A DNA stretch of 64,000 bases from Owenia fusiformis (Eukaryota > Annelida > Polychaeta > Sabellida > Oweniidae). The stretch is taken from the NCBI GenBank assembly GCA_903813345.2, contig CAIIXF020000004.1, positions 6,965,525 to 7,029,524 on the forward strand, written 5' to 3'. Position 1 is the first letter of the stretch. Each line of letters opens with the position of its first letter. Made by a program: the position numbers and the translations under genes. This document shows, in pieces, positions 10,971 through 22,900 of this stretch. Under the pieces are notes generated by a model. It was not told where the DNA came from and did no database searches. It saw nothing but the letters and a program-made list of their open reading frames with translations.

Positions 10971-13900
10971 TTATGTCGACTCCACAGATTGTTGTTTAGA
11001 TTTCAAAGTCATCTTTCGATGACGCAACACTTTCATTACCTCTTGTACAGGAGGTCCAAGTACAACAAAGAAAGACATAATGAACAAGTATACATGAGTG
11101 AAAGTTATCCAGTTGTAAAAGGTGGAGTAATCCATAGTGGGGAAAGAGGCTAGGCTCCCTGGAATGATAACAAGGATAAAGAGTAAGACGATAGAGCATC
11201 CTGCAATTGCCGTGTTCCTAGCCTTTGTGAACATATAATGCATCTGTTTAAAAGAGGGTCGATGGTTGAACTCTATGTCGCTTGCTTTTAGTTGTCGACT
11301 GTATTGTTCAGTCCATGGGTACATGGGGTTGTCAATAGCCAGAGTTAGTTTCCAGACATCTTCCGCTTCCTGTTGAGTTTGTCTCCAGTTGGCCACCAGT
11401 GAGATAAGAACACACGTGATTAGACTCACGCCAAAGCTGATACAACAACCGACCAGCACACTTGAATGAACAGAACAATTCACATCAGGCAATAACATAT
11501 AAAAAGGTGCCGTCGGATATTGTTTCAAAACTGGAAGCATTTGTTTGAGATACCTACCATTTGTTGACACCAAATATCAATCATCATAACAATTACAAAA
11601 TCTCACCAATTCTATCAATGCTTCACATAAATTTTATCAAACGTGTATGAACAATTCAATAAGCCTCTTACACTCTAATATACCTTGCATTTGTTGTTCA
11701 TAATCAACCCATTTGGCTCATTAGTTAGGATTGTGTTATTCGTTTTTATTTGTTTGTTCCTTATTAATATACTAAACAATATAATTAGACAAACAGAGTA
11801 TCTTATGCATTTCTAGGGTTAGGTATAGTAGAGTATCTTTAATAGTTACACCCCAGTCACATTTCCTACGGCGACCTTGCGGTCTATCATTTCTGCGGCC
11901 AGTAGCTTTTCTACGCTCGCCGCAGAATTTCTGCGCTCTCATACTTTTGCAGTCACATTTCCCACGGCAGCCGCACGGTGAATTTTAAATTTCTATTGCT
12001 AAATAATAGTTTTTTTCATTTTATTTACATCAGGACAATTTATAAATGTTATTCAAAGTGCTAGGATGTAATATCAAATGAAAAGTGATCGTGAAACATT
12101 GACAAATAATGATTCAATCTTGTTGAGCCAGTTGATTTCTACGGGGACCTCAAAAATGAACAAATATTATAACTCTGAGTTATAATTTCTACGCCTTCCC
12201 TGCGGCCTGTAAAAATCTGCATACGCCGTACGGAGGCCGCAAGGCGAGCGTAGTTCTTTTACGCTCGCCGCAGAAATTCACCGATTTAATTGTTCTGCGG
12301 TCGACTTGCGGCCGCCGTGCGACAAATGTGACTGGGGTGTTAATCACAATCATATAGTCAGAATATGAGTCCGAATTTTACTTGCCTATTTTCTTGGACT
12401 GTGTTTTTGAGAAAGTTGTCCATAGTTGATATCCCACCGTCATATGTGCTAGCTGTGGCTAACATAGTGAACCAGCCAAGTGTCAATCCAAGGCCATTAC
12501 CTACAAATACGCGTCAAAATTATCTTGTAATATATTTTTGCAACTTAAACTCATTATTAGTGTGCCAACATGTTTTAGCACTCCTTTTCTTACCGAAAGT
12601 ACGAACAAACATTATATTTTGCATATATAAGCATGAGGTGTCATCGTCCTATTTGGATAATGGGTTGGAGCGGGTTGTTTTGGTTTGTGTTGTTTGTGGG
12701 AAATATTTTTACACAAGTCATATTTAAAAGCTGCAGAGAAATTCGCAGAGAAATGTATCCTTATTTCTAAATTTACATATTCAAGTCACTTTGACCTTGA
12801 TATGACCTCCGTTGGCCTATTTTTAAAAGAAACTTTCTGAAGGGGTAATTGAATTAGGTTTACAACAATACGAATATTACATGAAACAACATACGAACAT
12901 GAAATCAAACAAGTAATGAAAATCGTCAATGGGGTTTCAAATGCCCCCCCCCCGCATGCGACTCCGTGTTATAAGAAAAAGTTGCAGACATTAGAGCTAA
13001 TATATTTATGAACACATCCTGATTGTAATTGAAACTAACCTGCAATGACACCATATCCAGATGTTTTACTCCACAGTACGGATAGCACAACAGTTGGATA
13101 AAAACAAATCAATGAAACAGTTCCCGTTTGAAATGCCCAGTTCAAGTCAATCGTTGTCTTTTTGATGACCATTCCCATTGGAACAATCATAATTGTAACA
13201 ACAAGAATTGCCCATGTTTTATATCCTGAAATATAACCATCGTTTTCAGACATATGTCAAAAGCGAAATTAAACCTCGGTCTTACAAGTAATGGCAGACA
13301 AATAAACAATGTACGACATTTTTCTCATCCAATATGCTGGAATCAAAAAATATATTTTAACCATGCTTAGTAGGACGATCAACATTTAATGAACTACACA
13401 TCTATTCTATTAATTAGACAAACACATTCTGTAGTTGATTTGTGAAACTGATAGTAACACTAACAAGCTAGTTACATATTTTGTAGGCTTTGGGAAACAT
13501 TCGTAAATACGTTGAATTGGTGATAAGTGGATACGGAATTTATCCTATATGGCAGTATATTATGCTCGTGTAGCATGTACAACTCTCAATTATTTTTTTA
13601 TAACTAAATAAACCGTTTAATTCTCATGGTTTCCTATTTTCATTATTTTCTTGAACTTACTTCTCAATATGTCTTGATATTGTTTGTATTTCCCATGAGT
13701 CTGACAACCATACATGTGCGGGATGCTGTCTGATGACTCCCTGCTCATTACATCGTCGTCTTTACAACCCGCACATAAGGCTGGAATAACGCACTTGCAT
13801 TTCTCTGATGAATCTTGGGACTCTGGTTGTACATATGGCTTGTCACATAATGGACATAGATCAATGTTATGATTCCTCCTATAAAACAATACAATTATAC

Positions 13901-16900
13901 TACTATTTACATAATGGGCATATGTCAATGTTATGATTCATCCTATAAGACAATGCAATCATACTACTATTACATAATGGGCATATGTCAATGTTATGAC
14001 CCTTCATATAAAACAATGCAATCATACTACTATTACATAATGGGCATAGGTCAATGTTATGACCCTTCCTATAAAACAATGCAATCATACTACTATTACA
14101 TAATGGGCATATGTCAATGTTATGACCCCTCCTATAAAACAATGCAATCATACTACTATTACATAATGGGCATAGGTCAATGTTATGACCCTTCATATAA
14201 AACAATGCAATCATACTACTATTTACATAATGGGCATAGGTCAATGTTATGATTCCTCCTATAAAACAATGCAATCATACTACTATTACATAATGGGCAT
14301 AGGTCAATGTTATGATTCCTCCTATAAAACAATGCAATCATACTACTATTACATAATGGGCATAGGTCAATGTTATGACCCCTCCTATAAAACAATGCAA
14401 TCATACTACTATTACATAATGGGCATATGTCAATGTTATGACCCTTCATATAAAACAATGCAATCATACTACTACTACATAATGGGCATATGTCAATGTT
14501 ATGACCCTTCCTATAAAACAATGCAATCATACTACTATTACATAATGGGCATATGTCAATGTTATGATTCCTCCTATAAAACAATGCATTCATACTACTA
14601 TTACACAATGGGCATAGGTCAATGTTATGACCCTTCCTATAAAACAATGCAATCATACTACTATTACACAATGGGCATAGGTCAATGTTATGACCCTTCC
14701 TATAAAACAATGCAATCATACTATTATTACATAATGGCCATAGGTCAATGTTATGACCCTTCCTATAAAACAATGCAATCATACTATTATTACATAATGG
14801 GCATATGTCAATGTTATGACCCTTCCTATAAAACAATGCAATCATACTACTACTACATAATGGGAATAGGTCAATGCTATGACCCTTCCTATAAAACAAT
14901 GCAATCATACTACTATTACATAATGGGCATATGTCAATGTTATGACCCTTCCTATAAAACAATACAATTATACTACTATTACATAATGGGAATAGGTCAA
15001 TGTTATGATTCCTACTATAAAACAATGCAATCATACTACTATTACATAATGGGCATAGGTCAATGTTATGACCCTTCCTATAAAACAATGCAATCATACT
15101 GCTTTTACATAATGGGCATAGGTCAATGTTATGACCCTTCCTATAAAACAATGCAATCATACTACTATTACATAATGGGCATAGGTCAATGTTATGACCC
15201 TTCCTATAAAACAATGCAATCATACTGCTATTACATAATTGGCATATGTCAATGTTATGACCCTTCCTATAAAACAATGCAATCATACTACTATTACATA
15301 ATGGGCATAGGTCAATGTTATGACCCTTCCTATAAAACAATGCAATCATACTGCTATTACATAATGGGCATATGTCAATGTTATGACCCTTCCTATAAAA
15401 CAATGCAATCATACTACTATTACATAATGGGCATATGTCAATGTTATGACCCTTCCTTTCAAGCAATGCAATCATACTACTACTACATAATGGGCATATG
15501 TCAATGTTATGACCCTTCCTATAAAACAATGCAATCATACTACTATTACATAATGGGCATATGTCAATGTTATGACCCTTCCTATAAAACAATGCAATCA
15601 TACTACTACTACATAATGGGCATAGGTCAATGCTATGACCCTTCCTATAAAACAATGCAATCATACTACTATTACATAATGGGCATATGTCAATGTTATG
15701 ACCCTTCCTATAAAACAATGCGTAAATGAAGTCTCACTTTAAATCTTCATAGTATTTCCAATGGATAAATAAGTACCTGATCTTTCATTTGACACCAAAA
15801 ACAGCTCAAACAGACCACATCAGAATTGACACTAGATCATGAAAAAATATTTCTGATCTATCAATTTTTATATGTCAAGTTTTTAGCAATGCGATAGAAA
15901 GATGGCATTGTTGTTTGCATTAATTATCCATTCATTTTGCAGGGGGGATTTCGCAAAGATGCCCTATCATATTAGCACGTTCGAAAACAAATTTTATAAA
16001 CAGGCTTTAATTTGCCGTTGAAATGGATCTTCAAATGTTCACTGTAGTTTTATGAGTATTCTCTACAAGTATGGATCGAGTAACTCCAATAGTATTACCG
16101 TAGGTTTGAAATGATGATGTTGAACTGATGTTAACGCCATTCCCACGATTTCAAATGTGATCGATTCCTGCAATTTGATTGGAGATGATGCAAGATATGA
16201 TGTAATGGGGAATCCCCGAATACGATAGAATATGAAAGAATTATGGGAGCTACTCACTCCTCCTGTTCATTTTGATAGGATTTTCAAGCATACGCCATCT
16301 TTTAATCCAAGAGTTATTTAAAACATACACTTTGTGAAAAGTGGTAATTCACTTTTTTCAATCTCTGAACTTCAAATGCTGTTTTTCTATGCAAGTAATT
16401 TTTTTCACATCAGTATTATCCCAAATAAAAGTTTTTATCATATTTAATTGACTGTGTGAGTGACATGTCTCAAATAATATTTTGTCCTTTTTCCTTCAAA
16501 AATAGGCGCATTGCCTGTTTAATATAGGTCTGGTATATATCATATATCATGATAGATGCTACATTGTCCTTACATGAATGGATTAATATAGGTCTTGTAT
16601 ATATCATATTGCATGATTGATGCTACATGATTCTTACTTGAATAGATTAATATAGGTCTGATATATATCATATTGCATGATTGATGCTACATGATTCTTA
16701 CATGAATGGATTAATATAGGTCTGGTATATATCATATTGCATGATTGGTGCTACATGATTCTTACTTGAATGGACTAAAATAGGTCTTGTATATATCATA
16801 TATCATGATTGGTGCTACATGATTCTTACTTGAATAGATTGATATAGGTCTGGGATATATCATATTGCATGATTGGTGCTACATGATTCTTACTTGAATG

Positions 16901-19900
16901 GATTAATATAGGTCTGGTATATATTATATTGCATGATTGATGCTACATGATTCTTACTTGAATGGATTGATATAGGTATTGTATATATTATATGCCATGA
17001 TTGATGCTACATGATTCTTACTTGAATGGATTGATATAGGTATTGTATATATTATATGGCATGATTGATGCTACATGATTCTTACTTGAATAGATTAATA
17101 TAGGTCTGGTATGTATCATATATCATGATTGATGCTACATGATTCTTACTTGAATGGATTAATATAGGTCTGGTATATATCATATTGCATGATTGATGCT
17201 ACATGATTCTTACTTGAATGGATTAATATAGGTCTGGTATATATCATATTGCATGATTGATGCTACATGATTCTTACTTGAATAGCTTAATATAGGTATT
17301 GTATATATCATATTGCATGATTGATGCTACATGATTCTTACATGAATGGATTAATATAGGTATTGTATATATCATATTGCATGATTGATGCTACATGATT
17401 CTTACTTGAATAGATTAATATAGGTATTGTATATATCATATATCCTGACAGATGGTACATGATTCTTACTTGAATGAATTAATATAGGTATTGTATATAT
17501 CATATTGCATGATTGATGCTACATGATTCTTACTTGAATGAATTAATATAGGTATTGTATATATCATATTGCATGATTGATGCTACATGATTCTTACTTG
17601 AATGAATTAATATAGGTATTGTATATATCATATTGCATGATTGATGCTACATGATTCTTACTTGAATAGATTAATATAGGTATTGTATATATCATATTGC
17701 ATGATTGATGCTACATGATTCTTACATGAATGGATTAATATAGGTCTGGTATATATCATATTGCATGATTGATGCTACATGATTCTTACATGAATGGATT
17801 AATATAGGTCTGGTATGTATCATATATCATGATTGATGCTACATGATTCTTACTTGAATGGATTAATATAGGTCTGGTATATATCATATTGCATGATTGA
17901 TGCTACATGATTCTTACATGAATGGATTAATATAGGTCTGGTATATATTATATTGCATGATTGATGCTACATGATTCTTACTTGAATGGATTAATATAGG
18001 TCTGGTATGTATCATATATCATGATTGATGCTACATGATTCTTACTTGAATGGATTAATATAGGTCTGGTATATATCATATTGCATGATTGATGCTACAT
18101 GATTCTTACATGAATGGATTAATATAGGTCTGGTATTTATTATATTGCATGATTGATGCTACATGATTCTTACTTGAATGGATTAATATAGGTCTGGTAT
18201 GTATCATATATCATGATTGATGCTACATGATTCTTACTTGAATGGATTAATATAGGTCTGGTATATATTATATTGCATGATTGATGCTACATGATTCTTA
18301 CATGAATGGATTAATATAGGTCTGGTATATATTATATTGCATGATTGATGCTACATGATTCTTACTTGAATGGATTAATATAGGTCTGGTATGTATCATA
18401 TTTCATGATTGATGCTACATGATTCTTACTTGAATGGATTAATATAGGTCTGGTATATATTATATTGCATGATTGATGCTACATGATTCTTACTTGAATG
18501 GATTAATATAGGTCTGGTATATATCATATTGCATGATTGATGCTACATGATTCTTACTTGAATGGATTGATATAGGTATTGTATATATTATATGGCATGA
18601 TTGATGCTACACGATTCTGTCTTGAATAGATTAATATAGGTATTGTATATATCATATTGCATGATTGATGCTACATGATTCTTACTTGAATGAATTAATA
18701 TAGGTATTGTATATATTATATGGCATGATTGATGCTACATGATTCTTACTTGAATGGATTGATATAGGTATTGTATATATCATATTGCATGATTGATGCT
18801 ACATGATTCTTACATGAATGGATTAATATAGGTATTGTATATATCATATGGCATGATTGGTGCTACATGATTCTTACTTGAATAGATTAATATAGGTATT
18901 GTATATATCATATGGCATGATTGATGCTACATGATTCTTACATGAATGGATTAATATAGGTCTGGTATATATCATATTGCATGATTGATGCTACATGATT
19001 CTTACTTGAATAGATTGATATAGGTCTGGTATATATCATATTGCATGATTGATGCTACATGATTCTTACTTGAATGGATTGATATAGGTATTGTATATAT
19101 CATATTGCATGATTGGTGCTACATGATTCTTACTTGAATAGATTAATATAGGTCTGGTATATATTATATTGCATGATTGATGCTACATGATTCTTACTTG
19201 AATGGATTAATATAGGTCTGATATATATCATATTGCATGATTGATGCTACATGATTCTTACTTGAATGGATTAATATAGGTCTGATATATATCATATTGC
19301 ATGATTGATGCTACATGATTCTTACTTGAATGGATTAATATAGGTCTGATATATATCATATTGCATGATTGATGCTACATGATTCTTACTTGAATGGATT
19401 AATATAGGTCTAGTATATATTATATTGCATGATTGATGCTACATGATTCTTACTTGAATGGATTAATATAGGTCTGATATATATCATATTGCATGATTGA
19501 TGCTACATGATTCTTACTTGAATAGATTAATATAGGTATTGTATATATCATATATCATGATTGGTGCTACAGGATTCTTACTTGAATAGATTAATATAGG
19601 TATTGTATATATCATATGGCATGATTGATGCTACATGATTCTTACTTGAATGGATTGATATAGGTATTGTATATATCATATATCATGATTGATGCTACAT
19701 GATTCTTACTTGAATGGATTGATATAGGTATTGTATATATCATATATCATGATTGATGCTACATGATTCTTACTTGAATGGATTGATATAGGTCTGGTAT
19801 ATCATATTGCATGATTGATGCTACATGATTCTTACTTGAATGGATTGATATAGGTCTGGTATATATTATATATCATGATTGATGCTACATGATTCTTACA

Positions 19901-22900
19901 TGAATGGATTAATATAGGTCTGGTATATATTATATTGCATGATTGGTGCTACATGATTCTTACTTGAATGGATTAAGGTTCAGCTGGAAAGTAACATTTT
20001 GGTAAAAAATTGCTATACCTGCACATGTTATTTTCTGGTACAAAATTAAGTATGAAGTCATGTGTGTATTTCCTTGCTTTTTTCAGGAAAGTATCATTAC
20101 ACTGTTTACTTTTAGAATATCTGGAAACAGGTCAATGAAAGCTTCTGTGTTGTCTGGAAACTTTGAAAGAAAATTTGGAAAAATAGAAAGTGTGAAATAT
20201 CAGAATTTCCTGGAGTTCCCATTGAACCCCTACCAGATATTCTAAAAGAAGACAATGTAATGATACTTTCCTGAAAAAAGCAAGGAAATTGACACATGCC
20301 TTCATACTTTATTTTGTACCAGAAAATAACATGTGCAGGTATAGCAATGTTTTACCAAAATGTTACTTTCCAGCTGTACCTTAATATAGGTCTTGTATAT
20401 ATCATATTGCATGATTGATGCTACATGATTCTTACTTGAATGGATTAATATAGGTCTGGTATATCTCATATATCATGATTGATGCTACATTGTTCTTACT
20501 TGGATGGATTAATATAGTTTGTTTCATGACCATCAGATTGATAGTCAAAGTGTTACAGCACTTTAAAGGGTGACGCATATCGTTTAGCAAATCGAACGCT
20601 CGTTTCTGGTGTTGCCCACCGTTTAGTATAAAAGGCCCGATCCCGGAATAATACTCAAGGGTTCACAGGTTCGAGGTCGTTGTGTCAACACCTCTAACTG
20701 TTATATAGCATTAGTATATTATAGATCGTCACACATTTATAAAAGGGTGATTTTTATTTTGACAAATCAATTCCGCATTTATGGGTGAAGTTTCAGGATC
20801 TTCTATTTGTGTATAATAAGGAAAAATTGGCATCTAAATTTCCCCATAACGTAATAGCACACAGCTTGGCATATGGAATATCCTACAAATGAAACAAAGC
20901 AGTTCTAATACAAGGATTTATATTGGCTGTTGTACATGTATTCTTTGAACGCAATCACTCTTTGGATAACGTTTTCAAAATCATTATAAACGGATTACTT
21001 TATCTCAAAGACAATTTCAATAAACTGGATTTTACAGAACTCCCCTTATTTCTTAAAAATGGACTGATCCAGTTGATTCGCCTGGAGCCGCCATATTGTT
21101 TTTATACGGGATGCTTATCGGAACCCTTTAAAGAACATTCCCGGTGACCACTATTGCGCTATAGACCAACCTGTACATGTCGTTAAAAGTGTCCCTACTT
21201 ATGGGAATATGGCAGAGATAGAGTGTATAGGAAAGACCTCAGGACAATTGCAGACCTCAAAAGAAAGATCATCTGTATCATTCAGGCTATACCTGCTGAG
21301 GAATGCATTTGGATCATTGACAACTGTGCAGGTTTGCCTACAGCGCAATAATGCCAAACCTGAAGCATGATGTTCAAAGTGCTGTAAATTGTGAGTCTGA
21401 TGGTCATGAAATAAGGTGGGGTAGTAGGAAATTGAATGATTTACAAATATGTGAAATATCAGGGAGTAATTTCTTAAAATGACAAAGATATGAGGAAAAT
21501 GCAGGGTTTCCGTTTTTTGACCACCCTGTATATCATGATTGATGCTACATGATTCTTACTTGAATAGATTAATATAGGTCTTGTATATATCATATTGCAT
21601 GATTGATGCTACATGATTCTTACTTGAATGGATTGATATAGGTCTGGTATATATTATATTGCATGATTGATGCTACACGATTCTTACTTGAATGGATTAA
21701 TAAAGGTCTGATATATATCATATTGCATGATTGATGCTACATGATTCTTACTTGAATGGATTGATATAGGTCTGGTATATATCATATTGCATGATTGATG
21801 CTACACGATTCTTACTTGAATGGATTGATATAGGTATTGTATATATCATATATCATGATTGGTGCTACTGCTACATGATTCTTACTTGAATAGATTAATA
21901 TAGGTCTGGTATATATCATATTGCATGATTGATGCTACATGATTCTTACTTGAATGGATTGATATAGGTATTGTATATATCATATTGCATGATTGATGCT
22001 ACATGATTCTTACATGAATGGATTAATATAGGTCTGGTATATATCATATTGCATGATTGATGCTACATGATTCTTACTTGAATAGATTAATATAGGTATT
22101 GTATATATCATATATCCTGATAGATGGTACATGATTTTTACTTGAATGAATTAATATAGGTATTGTATATATCATATTGCATGATTGATGCTACATGATT
22201 CTTACTTGAATGAATTAATATAGGTATTGTATATATTATATTGCATGATTGATGCTACATGATTCTTACATGAATGGATTAATATAGGTATTGTATATAT
22301 CATATTGCATGATTGGTGCTACATGATTCTTACTTGAATAGATTAATATAGGTATTGTATATATCATATGGCATGATTGGTGCTACATGATTCTTACTTG
22401 AATGGATTAATATAGGTCTTGTATATATTATATTGCATGATTGATGCTACATGATTCTTACTTGAATAGATTGATATAGGTCTGGTATATATCATATTGC
22501 ATGATTGATGCTACATGATTCTTACTTGAATGGATTGATATAGGTATTGTATATATCATATTGCATGATTGATGCTACATGATTCTTACATGAATGGATT
22601 AATATAGGTCTGGTATATATCATATTGCATGATTGATGCTACATGATTCTTACTTGAATAGATTAATATAGGTATTGTATATATCATATTGCATGATTGA
22701 TGCTACATGATTCTTACTTGAATGGATTGATATAGGTATTGTATATATCATATTGCATGATTGGTGCTACATGATTCTTACTTGAATAGATTAATATAGG
22801 TATTGTATATATCATATGGCATGATTGGTGCTACATGATTCTTACTTGAATGGATTAATATAGGTCTTGTATATATCATATATCATGATTGGTGCTACAT

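Noticed and set aside
14219-15718. 499-codon open frame (-) of repeated HNIDLCPLCNSSMIALF
   Set aside because: Same satellite, sense strand. It resembles exon 8 because the unit was copied from it; 64-bp units stop the frame before exon 8. Kept as a finding, not as a gene.
14185-15729. 514-codon open frame (+) of repeated QCYDPSYKTMQSYYYYIMGI
   Set aside because: It is the antisense of the 63-bp satellite; the length is due to a stop-free unit divisible by three. No start context, promoter or domain.
20627-20690. Possible tRNA-derived SINE promoter (GGTTCGAGG word)
   Set aside because: Only a partial B-box; no matching A-box at the right distance and no poly(A) or simple-repeat tail seen.
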